Positions 7,005 through 14,526 of a DNA stretch of 33,274 bases are shown one piece after another. The notes under the pieces were generated by a model that worked only from the letters and a program-made list of their open reading frames with translations, did no database searches and was not told where the DNA came from. The number at the start of each line of letters is the position of its first letter. Within the stretch, counting starts at the first letter, position 1. Origin of the DNA: Bacilli bacterium (GTDB lineage: Bacteria; Bacillota_I; Bacilli_A; RFN20; CAG-826); the NCBI GenBank assembly GCA_024408105.1, contig JAKSVG010000009.1, positions 1 through 33,274 on the forward strand, in the 5' to 3' direction. The translations under genes were made by a program, and so were the position numbers.

Positions 7005-8723
7005 TTAGAACTTCGAATCATCGAATGACTCTAATACTTTTACAAGAGGTCTAATGACCTTTTTAACATTGCCTTCTTCGAATGGATTACGAAGATGATT
7101 TTTCTTAAGCAATTCAACAAATGGGTATTTTCCACCACACTTACAAAGTTTAATATATTTCCTCCATGCTTTTGGTTGATCTTTTCTCATTTCAACAAGG
7201 AATTGGAATGCAACAACTTGGGCTAATGTATAGTCGATGTAATAAAATGGCGAACCAAAGATATGAGATTGCCTCATCCAAGCTGCTCCATGACCAAAGC
7301 AAGGCATTTCTTTAATATATTTTTTATGTGGCTCATAACGTGATTGAATATCTAACCACACTTTGCAACGTTCTTCATGAGTTGCTGTTGGGTGAGCGTA
7401 AACCCAATGTTGAAATTCATCGATTGAGATTCCATATGGCAAAAATTCAATTGCGTCTGATAAATGGGAGAATCTATATTTTTCATCATCTTTTCCAAAG
7501 AAATCTTTCATATATGGCCATGCAAAGAATTCCATACTCATTGAATGAATCTCACATGCCTCTAATGTTGGCATTCTAAAATCAGAAGGTTTAATTTTTC
7601 CTGATAAATATCCTTGGAATGCATGTCCAACTTCATGTGTTAAGACATTAACATCCCCTTCTGTTCCGTTGAAATTAGAGAAAATAAAAGGATATTGATA
7701 TAAAGGAAGATATGTCATATAACCGCCTGGAGCTTTGCCTGCTCTAGCTTCTAAATCAAGTAAGTGATGATCTCTCATGAAACGGAAAAATTCACCACTT
7801 TCCTTGCTCATATCGTCATACATTTTTGTCGCAGCTTCCACTAAATATTTTGTATCGCCTGCTGGTTTTGGATTACCTGATAAAAAGGATAAATTATAAT
7901 CAAATGAATACATCTTAGAAAATGGGATTCCAACGCGTTTTGCTTGCTTTTTGTAGAGTTTTTGAGCAACTGGAACAACAGATTCGGCAATTTGCTTGCG
8001 ATACAAAGCAACTTTATTAGCATCATAATCGACTCTGCCAAGAGATAAGTAGCCTAATTCAGTAAAATCTTTAAATCCAAGTTTCTTAGCAGCCTTGTCA
8101 CGAAGTAAAACTAATTGTCCATAAATATCGCCAATTTCTTTTTCTTTGGATGCAAAGAATTCATCAACTTTAATCGATGCATCTTTACGAATTTGTCGAT
8201 CTTTATCTGTTGAGAACTTTCCCATTTGAGAAAGATTATATATTTGACCTTTGAATTCAATCTTGGCAGATCCTAAAATTCTGTCATATTGTGATGAAAG
8301 TTTATTGATTTCGATTAACTCTGGAATTATTTTCTCATCAAATGCTTTTAACGAGTTTTCTGTTTTAACGAAATAATATGAACTCCACTTTTCTTCAATT
8401 TCTTTTCTAAAAGGAACATTCACCAAAACTTTATTCCATTGATTCAAAATGTTTGATAGCAAAGGTAGCATCTCATCCATCTTGTCTTGAGCCTTACTAA
8501 TAGTAGGATCAACTGTGTTTAATGAATAACGAATGGATATAACAGTAATCTGTGTTTCGATTTTTTCCATAAATCGTTCCATTCTTTTAATAACAGCAAA
8601 GCCAGTTTTAAAATCTTTTGCAGCCTGCAATTCCTTAATTAATTGAACAACTTTCTTTTCGATAGTTTTATATGAAGGAACCTTCAATGGTATGTCTTCA
8701 AATTTTACATTTTTATCTAACAT
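7005..8723 (-). CDS. pepF: M3-family oligoendopeptidase (PepF-like)
   Basis: A zinc metallopeptidase of about 572 residues that cuts short cytosolic peptides. The zinc-binding HEVGH is at 363-367, in THEVGHAFQGYL. The glutamate zinc ligand is expected in the PTLEACEIHSMSMEFF segment about 25 residues later. The C-terminal FGHGAAWMRQSHIFGSPFYYIDYTLAQ block is typical of M3 oligoendopeptidases. A GTG at 8732 is in frame, but the ATG at 8723 is favoured because AGAGGTG sits 8 nt upstream. It ends a minus-strand run (ADH, YhhN, pepF) closed by the terminator at 6976-6998. PepF versus other M3B members cannot be decided. Confidence 0.85.
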   Translation of the reverse strand: MLDKNVKFEDIPLKVPSYKTIEKKVVQLIKELQAAKDFKTGFAVIKRMERFMEKIETQITVISIRYSLNTVDPTISKAQDKMDEMLPLLSNILNQWNKVLVNVPFRKEIEEKWSSYYFVKTENSLKAFDEKIIPELIEINKLSSQYDRILGSAKIEFKGQIYNLSQMGKFSTDKDRQIRKDASIKVDEFFASKEKEIGDIYGQLVLLRDKAAKKLGFKDFTELGYLSLGRVDYDANKVALYRKQIAESVVPVAQKLYKKQAKRVGIPFSKMYSFDYNLSFLSGNPKPAGDTKYLVEAATKMYDDMSKESGEFFRFMRDHHLLDLEARAGKAPGGYMTYLPLYQYPFIFSNFNGTEGDVNVLTHEVGHAFQGYLSGKIKPSDFRMPTLEACEIHSMSMEFFAWPYMKDFFGKDDEKYRFSHLSDAIEFLPYGISIDEFQHWVYAHPTATHEERCKVWLDIQSRYEPHKKYIKEMPCFGHGAAWMRQSHIFGSPFYYIDYTLAQVVAFQFLVEMRKDQPKAWRKYIKLCKCGGKYPFVELLKKNHLRNPFEEGNVKKVIRPLVKVLESFDDSKF

Positions 8724-8798
8724 AATTTTCACCTCTTAAAAAATAGTTTACTTAAACAAAATAATAATTCAAAAGAATATTTAAAAATATTGTTGCAT

Positions 8799-9458
8799 TT
8801 ACCCAATTATAAAGCACAAAGAAAAAGCTATTAACATTTGAGCTGCAAGATAAGTTAGCATTATTGGAAATTCTCTTCTATCTATTTTTTTAAAGAAATG
8901 TGTGTAAGAAAGAATTGAATCACTGGCAATAAATAAAATCACACCGACAATAAGTGTTATATTCCAAACTTGGAAGCGATGATCAAATAAAAGCATAATG
9001 GAAAGAATGAGTTCAACTATTAACGTAAAACCATAGATGGGGCCAGGAACTTGAAAAATGCCCAATTGTTTCTTAAAAATAGGGAGAGTAAGCAAAGGAC
9101 TTGCTAGGACCAATATTCCTAATGGAATAAGTAATCCTAATGGAAGTTGATATGTAAATAAACTCATCATTAATGCAATAAAGAAAATATGATTAATAAA
9201 GAACGCAATAATTCCTAGCAAAAAACAAATTTTCTTATCTTCAAAAATAAGCAATATATCTCCAATTAGGCCAAAACCTAATGCAAAATAAATCAGCAAA
9301 TTAACATTTTTGTTAATAAAAATGCAAGAAATGATAATGCCTAAAAGGCAAAACGGCTTTAAAATTTTACGAGCTAATTCAAACTTAAAAAAGCAGCAAA
9401 CAAGTTCTGCTATTGAAATAGCTAATGTAATTCCTAATGAAATATAAAACCACATCAT
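8799..9458 (-). CDS. YhhN-family (TMEM86/lysoplasmalogenase-like) membrane protein
   Basis: 219 residues with about eight membrane helices. Family-typical landmarks are KPFCLLGI near residue 34, GFGLIGDILLIFEDKKICFLLGIIAFFINHIFFI near 57-90, ASDSILSYTHFF near 178, and the terminal YLAAQMLIA. Animal TMEM86 members hydrolyse the vinyl-ether bond of lysoplasmalogens; bacterial YhhN members are less well characterised. The start overlaps the ADH stop (ATGA), so the two are translationally coupled. A plasmalogen or ether-lipid/aldehyde link to the adjacent dehydrogenase is an inference only. Confidence 0.75.
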   Translation of the reverse strand: MMWFYISLGITLAISIAELVCCFFKFELARKILKPFCLLGIIISCIFINKNVNLLIYFALGFGLIGDILLIFEDKKICFLLGIIAFFINHIFFIALMMSLFTYQLPLGLLIPLGILVLASPLLTLPIFKKQLGIFQVPGPIYGFTLIVELILSIMLLFDHRFQVWNITLIVGVILFIASDSILSYTHFFKKIDRREFPIMLTYLAAQMLIAFSLCFIIG

Positions 9459-10663
9459 TTAATTAAATTATATATGAATTCGAAATCTTTATAAGAAAAA
9501 AGTCTAGGAACTGGATATAATGGGTTGGCTTCTTTATCTGCTCTTTTTATCATTAAAGGAATATCTTCTTCTTTAATTATTCCATCAATTCTATTTGGTA
9601 TATTCATTGACTTATTTAGATCTTCAATCATTTGAATAAATTTATTAGCTTTTTCTTCAACTGACAAAGAGATTTCATTTTCAGATATAACATCATATAA
9701 TTCAGAAAGTTTTTTATGTGCGCTTTTACCAAATTGCTTCAAAACGTAAGGAAGTATTATTGCATTGGCAAGACCATGAGGAACATTATAAAAGCCACCA
9801 AGAGTATGAGCTATTGAATGAACATAGCCAACATAAGCTCTAGTAAAAGCAACACCAGCATAATAAGATGCTTTTAGCATATTATTACGTGCATCCATAT
9901 TATGTGGATTGTTATACGTTTCTTGAATATTTGAAAAAATCAATTTAACAGCTTTAACTGCCATTTGCTTAGTAAATTTTGTATTGCTTTTCCCAATATA
10001 TGCTTCAACCGCGTGAGTTAAAGCATCCATACCGGTTGTAGACGTAATCTTTCCTGGTAAATCCTTTATTAGTAATGGGTCCAATATTGCATAAGAAGGA
10101 ACTAATTTAGGATCATTAATTGGATATTTTTCATGCGTTAAGTGATTCGAAACAACAGCTGCCAACGTAGCTTCGGATCCTGTTCCTGCTGTGGTTGGAA
10201 CAGCAATCAGTAACGGTAACTCTTTTCTAACTTTAAGGTTACCTTTCATTTGTGGAATAGATTTATTAGGTCTAGCAACCCTTGCACCAACGCCTTTGGC
10301 GGTATCGATTGGAGAGCCTCCACCAAACGCAATTAACGAATCACATTTATTCTTTAAATATATTTCCAAAGTTTCTTCAATCTTATCAATTGTTGGGTTA
10401 GGAACAACACCATCAAAAACAACATATTCAATTGAATTTTCATTTAACGATGATAAAAGTGAATTCATTAAACCAGATCCATGCAAATATGAATCAGTAA
10501 CAATCAAAGGTTTTTTAAAACTGTGCTTAATCAAAATTTCCCCCACCTTAGACGAAGAGTTCATACCTTCGATTGTCTTAGGAACAGGAATATTAACAAA
10601 TTTCATCGCTAGGCGATAAAAAGCTTGATATGTTCGACAATATATTTTTCTCAATATATTCAT
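9455..10663 (-). CDS. Iron-containing alcohol dehydrogenase
   Basis: A NAD(P)-dependent group III dehydrogenase interconverting an alcohol and an aldehyde (402 residues). The nucleotide-binding GGGSPIDTAKG lies near 118-128 and the family signature VPTTAGTGSEAT near 156-167. Metal-ligand histidines are in VHSIAHTLGGFYNVPHGLANA, with a further Asp near 196. The N-terminus (YCRTYQ) resembles other Firmicutes members, which supports the ATG at 10663. No Shine-Dalgarno is visible. The start codon is only 8 nt after the 3' end of tRNA-Gly(CCC), so tRNA processing would leave a near-leaderless mRNA. The substrate is unknown. Confidence 0.9.
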   Translation of the reverse strand: MNILRKIYCRTYQAFYRLAMKFVNIPVPKTIEGMNSSSKVGEILIKHSFKKPLIVTDSYLHGSGLMNSLLSSLNENSIEYVVFDGVVPNPTIDKIEETLEIYLKNKCDSLIAFGGGSPIDTAKGVGARVARPNKSIPQMKGNLKVRKELPLLIAVPTTAGTGSEATLAAVVSNHLTHEKYPINDPKLVPSYAILDPLLIKDLPGKITSTTGMDALTHAVEAYIGKSNTKFTKQMAVKAVKLIFSNIQETYNNPHNMDARNNMLKASYYAGVAFTRAYVGYVHSIAHTLGGFYNVPHGLANAIILPYVLKQFGKSAHKKLSELYDVISENEISLSVEEKANKFIQMIEDLNKSMNIPNRIDGIIKEEDIPLMIKRADKEANPLYPVPRLFSYKDFEFIYNLIK

Positions 10664-10671
10664 AATAATTT

Positions 10672-10745
10672 TGGAGCACCCGGCGGGAATCGAACCCGTA
10701 TAGCTAGCTTGGGAAGCTAGTGTTCTACCACTGAACTACGGATGC
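10672..10745 (-). tRNA. tRNA-Gly(CCC)
   Basis: 74 nt with acceptor GCATCCG/CGGGTGC, D-arm GTTC/GAAC, and anticodon stem CTAGC/GCTAG with loop TTCCCAA (anticodon CCC, codon GGG). CCA is encoded. It is embedded between the DUF2188 membrane-protein gene (26 nt upstream) and the ADH gene (8 nt downstream) on the same strand. Confidence 0.96.
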
Positions 10746-10750
10746 ATAGT

Positions 10751-10766
10751 GGTCCCAATTGGGACC
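10751..10766. repeat. Perfect 16-bp palindrome between a stop codon and tRNA-Gly
   Basis: GGTCCCAATTGGGACC, self-complementary, 5 bp from the last base of the DUF2188 gene's stop codon and 5 bp from the tRNA 5' end. As RNA it gives a 6-bp GC-rich stem with an AATT loop. No T-run follows on the minus strand, so it is not a classical terminator. It may be a processing or stability element. Confidence 0.6.
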
Positions 10767-10771
10767 AAGAT

Positions 10772-11875
10772 TTAAGCTTTTCTAATTTTTCCAGCCATCG
10801 AGTGAACGCGAATACTTCCGCCTTGATTTTTAGAAATTTCTTTCGCGTATGCAATAGCTTCAGCTTGAGTATCAAATAATTTAAGAGCTTTTTCACCTTT
10901 TGCAAGTTTAACTTGCCATTTATTTTCTGTTGGGTGTTGTGAAATATGATAAACCTTACCAGATGATTTAACAGAAGGCTCTTTTTTAGGCTCTGATTTC
11001 TTTGATTCCTTTTTAGGTTCAGCTTTAATAGTTGAAGTCTTCTTCTCGACCGGTTTTGATTCCTTTTTAGGTTCAGCTTTCTTGACAGAGACTTTTTTCT
11101 CATCAGGTTTTAATTCATTTTTAGGTTCAACCTTTGTTTCATTTTCAACCGCAATTTCTTCTTGATGTTTTTCACTAGGTTCTTCAGGTTTCACAACATG
11201 TTCTTCTACCTTAGGTGCTTCCATAACAGGCTTTTCTTCAGGAGCTTTAGTGAAAATAATCACTTTTTCTTCTTTAACTTCAGGTTTTCTATCTGCTGGT
11301 TTTTCAACTGATTCATGAGGTTTCTCAGCCTTCACTTTTTTATATCCTTCTTTGCACGCATATTTCATATGAGAAATACCAAGCACAATTATAGACAAAA
11401 ACGTTAATGCTACAAAAACTGTGAAAATTATCAGAATCGCTATATCACCAGAATATTTATCTGAATTTTCAAAAGCAAATAAAGCGTATCTAAAGGTTGC
11501 TTTACCATATTGGACAGTAGCATATAAGAATGCTGCATAAGATGTCAAAAATCCTAAAAATGCGCAAACAAAGAAATATGCTATTCCAGAGAATTTCCTT
11601 TTCGTGCAGGCTACAATCATCCAAATTAACCCAAATAGGCACAACACGACTCCGATGATGAAGGAAACATTTGCCATAATATCGGTTGGGTATTTAAAAT
11701 TATTCATTCCAAAAATACCAAATAAAACCGATTTAGCAAAACGTGCATAATTCGCTAATGAGTCTGCAAAATAAGAAAATGCAACATTCATTACTAATAA
11801 CGCGCCAATTGAAAGCACGAAAAGAACAATTAACGAAAATGTTGCGGTTCTTACTCTTTTATGTAATTTAGTCAT
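10772..11875 (-). CDS. Four-helix membrane protein with charged K/E/P linker and DUF2188 tail
   Basis: 367 residues in three parts. About four membrane helices cover roughly 10-170. A low-complexity Lys/Glu/Pro/Ser linker follows (about 185-300), with near-repeats of an AEPKKESK unit. The last ~60 residues (VYHISQHPTENKWQVKL...EAIAYAKEISKNQGGSIRVHSMAGKI) match the DUF2188 pattern of Trp, a 'TQAEAI' helix and a terminal 'G-K-I'. DUF2188 is usually a small stand-alone protein of unknown function; a membrane-tethered form is unusual. A GGAGG Shine-Dalgarno precedes the ATG. tRNA-Gly(CCC) and ADH follow on the same strand. Function unknown. Confidence 0.75.
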   Translation of the reverse strand: MTKLHKRVRTATFSLIVLFVLSIGALLVMNVAFSYFADSLANYARFAKSVLFGIFGMNNFKYPTDIMANVSFIIGVVLCLFGLIWMIVACTKRKFSGIAYFFVCAFLGFLTSYAAFLYATVQYGKATFRYALFAFENSDKYSGDIAILIIFTVFVALTFLSIIVLGISHMKYACKEGYKKVKAEKPHESVEKPADRKPEVKEEKVIIFTKAPEEKPVMEAPKVEEHVVKPEEPSEKHQEEIAVENETKVEPKNELKPDEKKVSVKKAEPKKESKPVEKKTSTIKAEPKKESKKSEPKKEPSVKSSGKVYHISQHPTENKWQVKLAKGEKALKLFDTQAEAIAYAKEISKNQGGSIRVHSMAGKIRKA

Positions 11876-11921
11876 AAAACTACCTCCGCCATTTATTTTA
11901 ACATATTTTTATAAAATAAAT

Positions 11922-11945
11922 AAAAAACTTCGGAAATCCGAAGTT
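11922..11945 (-). terminator. Terminator of the Thr-Val tRNA unit
   Basis: Minus-strand stem AACTTCGG, loop ATTT, stem CCGAAGTT followed by a T-run. It lies 10 bp beyond the tRNA-Val 3' end. Confidence 0.9.
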
Positions 11946-11955
11946 AATTGCTCAA

Positions 11956-12031
11956 TGGTGGATGCTACAGGGCTCGAACCTGTGACCTTCTGTACGTCAA
12001 ACAGATGCTCTCCCAGCTGAGCTAAACATCC
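11956..12031 (-). tRNA. tRNA-Val(GAC)
   Basis: 76 nt: acceptor GGATGTT/AGCATCC, anticodon stem TCTGT/ACAGA with loop TTGACGT (GAC), T-arm ACAGG-TTCGAGC-CCTGT, and encoded CCA. It lies 8 bp behind tRNA-Thr. Confidence 0.97.
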
Positions 12032-12039
12032 AACTGGTA

Positions 12040-12116
12040 TGGTGCCGTCGAAGGGAATTGAACCCCCAACCTACTGATTACGATTCAGTTGCTCTGCCGG
12101 GTTGAGCTACGACGGC
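12040..12116 (-). tRNA. tRNA-Thr(CGT)
   Basis: 77 nt: acceptor GCCGTCG/CGACGGC, anticodon stem ACTGA/TCAGT with loop ATCGTAA (CGT, codon ACG), T-arm with TTCAATT loop, and encoded CCA. First gene of a Thr-Val pair with its own promoter. Confidence 0.97.
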
Positions 12117-12130
12117 ATCGGGCGAAATTA

Positions 12131-12159
12131 ATATTATATTAAATGAAAACTCTTTTCAA
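12131..12159 (-). promoter_or_regulatory. Promoter of tRNA-Thr/tRNA-Val
   Basis: Minus strand: TTGAAA (12154-12159), 17-bp spacer, TAATAT (12131-12136). The tRNA starts 14 nt further on. Confidence 0.65.
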
Positions 12160-12253
12160 TCATATTTTTCCAAAATTCAAATTTGAATGATAATGCATCT
12201 ATATATTAAGCGTGTGTTTTTGTTTATCAACTAAGGCGAAAAACTCTACTTTA

Positions 12254-13180
12254 TTAAATAAAATTAAATATTTTCTCCCAAACGATTTCATCTTGCGATG
12301 TCATTTCCATTGGAGACTTATCTTTCATATATTCCTTTTTATCAGAAAAAGTTTTCAATTCTTTTGTTTTAATTTTCTTATTAAATTCAGCAAAAATTTT
12401 ATTCATATAGCTTACTGCATTCATAGAATAATTTGGATTATGCTTTTTACCATCATTAATTAAATAAGATAAATTATTGTTCTTCACATGTCTTTTTATA
12501 TATCCAGTAGAAAACTTGTATGAAACAATGTTGTCATCTAAAGAATGAATGAACAAAATCTTATCGTCAGTATTCCTTAAATATGCTAGATTATCGATAT
12601 TGGAGTAATCTTTTAAAAGATTATTTTCATATTTTATTATAGGATGAAGCATAAGATTTAATTTTGTAATAGCTCTTAATCCGCTTTTAAGCGAATAAAA
12701 TCCAGATATAACAACTGCTTTCTTTATTTTTTCTCTTAGATTAATAACATTCAATGCTGTATAGCCACCTAGTGAATGGCCGATAACAATAATTTCTTCT
12801 TTCAAATTTAAATAATCTAGCAATTCGATTACATCTTTTGTGGGTTCGTTAATGGAATAAATAGAATCTCCTTCAGATTTATCACATCCAATATAATCTA
12901 AAGTTAAAACTTTATAACCATTTTTGCATAATTCATTTATCTCGCGAAGATAAGCAGTATGACCAGGACCAATGCCATGCAAAAATAAAATTGTTTTATC
13001 GGTTTTATAATTTTTATAAAAATAATAAAAATAAGAAACAATTAAGCCACTAGAATTTTTGAAAGTAAAATTTTCTTTAATTAATCCCGTAAAATCATCT
13101 TCAGATAAGTATGGGATAATGCCATCTTTATCATAACGAGTGCAAAATTTATTTAAATATATTTTTAATATTTTATTCAT
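12254..13180 (-). CDS. Alpha/beta hydrolase, S9/thioesterase-like
   Basis: 308 residues, serine hydrolase fold. The oxyanion segment is FLHGIGPGH, the nucleophile elbow GHSLGG has Ser136, and the acid is probably an Asp of HSLDDNIV. The likely catalytic His is in GKKHNP. No signal peptide is seen, so it is cytosolic. The substrate (ester, thioester, peptide) is not predictable. A TATAAA box lies about 11 nt before the ATG and no Shine-Dalgarno is visible. It is a single gene between the tRNA pair and the methyltransferase, at the left edge of the accessory region. Confidence 0.85.
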   Translation of the reverse strand: MNKILKIYLNKFCTRYDKDGIIPYLSEDDFTGLIKENFTFKNSSGLIVSYFYYFYKNYKTDKTILFLHGIGPGHTAYLREINELCKNGYKVLTLDYIGCDKSEGDSIYSINEPTKDVIELLDYLNLKEEIIVIGHSLGGYTALNVINLREKIKKAVVISGFYSLKSGLRAITKLNLMLHPIIKYENNLLKDYSNIDNLAYLRNTDDKILFIHSLDDNIVSYKFSTGYIKRHVKNNNLSYLINDGKKHNPNYSMNAVSYMNKIFAEFNKKIKTKELKTFSDKKEYMKDKSPMEMTSQDEIVWEKIFNFI

Positions 13181-13260
13181 CTAAGAATATTTTTATACAA
13201 ACGCTTAAATATTGCTATATCTAGCTTAACAATATTAACTACTTAGTGTTGCTTTAATTT

Positions 13261-13293
13261 AAAAAATAAAAAGAATCGATATTGCATCAATCC
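13261..13293 (-). terminator. Terminator after the methyltransferase gene
   Basis: Minus strand: GGATTGAT (13286-13293), loop GCAAT, ATCGATTC (13273-13280) with two G-T pairs, then a T-rich run at 13261-13272. Confidence 0.75.
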
Positions 13294-13383
13294 TTTTAAG
13301 AATATTTGTCTTTCTAGTAAAGAAATAATACGTCAAAAACAAAATTTGATATAGAAATGATACAAGAAAGCGAAATTAAATTG

Positions 13384-14172
13384 TTACTTCTTCTTGCATA
13401 TGTAAATTAAATGATTGTTTCTACCAAGTAATTCTCTTTTTTCAGAAAAATGAATATGCCAATTTATGTATGATTTAAATTCTTCATCAGTAAAACGAAA
13501 GTCAGTTCTTTCTTCTAATGATTCTAAACTGCCATCAGTTCCTACAGTTGTTATATATTCTACAAGCTTATTTTTAAATAGATTTTCAAATTCACAAACA
13601 TCATATCCAGTAAATAATTGTTCTTCGAAATGGAGTACATTCATTTTATCATCATAATTTTCTTTTAATCCTGCGCTCCATTTGCCATACATATAGTTAG
13701 AATCCATAATTCCATAAATTGAAATAAAAGCAAACATTAAAATACCACCAGATTTTGTCACTCTGATCGCTTCATCAATTGCTTTGTTTATGTCTTCGTA
13801 ATCGTATAAGTGATAAAAAGGACCAAATGATAATGTTAAATCAAAATAATCATCTTGAAATTTAGATAAATCAACCGCATCACCAAGATATGATTTAAGA
13901 TTGATTATTCCATTAGAATTTTTTTGTAATACTTTTAAATTATTTTCAACTAATTCAATTGCTGAAACATCATATCCTTCTTTTGCTAAAGCAATTGAAT
14001 ATTTACCAGTGCCGGCACCAATTTCGATTATCTTAGCACTTTTATTTATATACTTATGAATAAAATGCATTGTGGTGGCATATTCAAGTTGTCCATGTCT
14101 GCTTCTAATTAATCTTGTATCTTCATTAGTTTTATCATAGAAATCTTTTAAATATTCTTTTCTTCTACTCAT
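13384..14172 (-). CDS. Class I SAM-dependent methyltransferase
   Basis: 262 residues with a Rossmann methyltransferase core. Motif I is IIEIGAGTGKYS (about 44-55), the acidic motif II is VSAIELVENN, and DLTLSFGPFYHLYDYED fits motif IV with an aromatic pocket. SGGILMFAF is the post-IV strand. An N-terminal RLIRSRHGQLEYATTMHFI segment is typical of small-molecule methyltransferases in Firmicutes; nothing points to DNA or rRNA as target. The ATG overlaps the stop of a 16-codon upstream ORF (ATGA). The promoter lies at 14235-14262 and the terminator at 13261-13293, so it is its own unit. Confidence 0.85.
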   Translation of the reverse strand: MSRRKEYLKDFYDKTNEDTRLIRSRHGQLEYATTMHFIHKYINKSAKIIEIGAGTGKYSIALAKEGYDVSAIELVENNLKVLQKNSNGIINLKSYLGDAVDLSKFQDDYFDLTLSFGPFYHLYDYEDINKAIDEAIRVTKSGGILMFAFISIYGIMDSNYMYGKWSAGLKENYDDKMNVLHFEEQLFTGYDVCEFENLFKNKLVEYITTVGTDGSLESLEERTDFRFTDEEFKSYINWHIHFSEKRELLGRNNHLIYICKKK

Positions 14173-14219
14173 ACTATTTCTTCAGTCTCCAAAATCCCGT
14201 TTTCTTTACCAAAATTCAT
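14169..14219 (-). CDS. 16-codon upstream ORF coupled to the methyltransferase
   Basis: The ATG at 14219 opens MNFGKENGILETEEIV and ends in TGA, which overlaps the methyltransferase ATG (ATGA). It lies between the promoter and the methyltransferase start and has no strong Shine-Dalgarno. It could be a leader peptide, the stub of a lost first gene, or chance. Confidence 0.3.
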   Translation of the reverse strand: MNFGKENGILETEEIV

Positions 14220-14234
14220 ATGTAATTCCAACTT

Positions 14235-14262
14235 ATTATATCTTATTAAATCATTTGCTCAA
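14235..14262 (-). promoter_or_regulatory. Promoter of the methyltransferase unit
   Basis: Minus strand: TTGAGC (14257-14262), 16-bp spacer, perfect TATAAT (14235-14240). Confidence 0.6.
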
Positions 14263-14526
14263 CATAAGTATAGATGTTTTAAAAATAAAAATTATTTACT
14301 TAACCATAGCGAGATTTCAAATCCCCGTCAGATTGTTGGCTGGTCCAAACTATGATTTTTTATATGCCACTTTAAAGAAAATATAAGAAATGATACTTCC
14401 GCTACCTTTTGAATTTATAAAAAGTGTAGTTTTTAAAAAAAAGACAATACAGAACGTATCATCTCTTAATCTATTAAATGGCAAAGAGCAGTGGAAATAA
14501 TGCAAGTTCCACACCCCACAAACTTT
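14263..14526. other. Gene-free spacer with a possible structured element and an inverted repeat
   Basis: No coding sequence is seen. Read on plus, 14302-14361 has an 8-bp closing stem (AACCATAG with CTATGATT), inner hairpin potential around GAGATTT/AAATCCC, and a T-run at 14356-14361. An imperfect 12-bp inverted repeat, AAGAAATGATAC (14385-14396) and GTATCATCTCTT (14456-14467), follows. No terminator for the HTH-acetyltransferase gene could be recognised. Confidence 0.4.

Noticed and set aside
10751-10766. Intrinsic terminator between the DUF2188 gene and tRNA-Gly
   Set aside because: The stem is strong, but no T-run follows in the minus direction, so termination is not supported.
10717-11103. 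Lys/Leu/Arg-rich 128-codon frame on minus
   Set aside because: It is an out-of-frame shadow of the K/E/P repeat linker of the DUF2188 membrane protein and also runs into the tRNA-Gly gene.
14302-14357. Truncated tRNA on the minus strand with acceptor-like stem and T-arm-like loop
   Set aside because: It is only about 54 nt long, has no anticodon arm of normal size, and the T-stem is mismatched. It is better described as an unassigned structured element.
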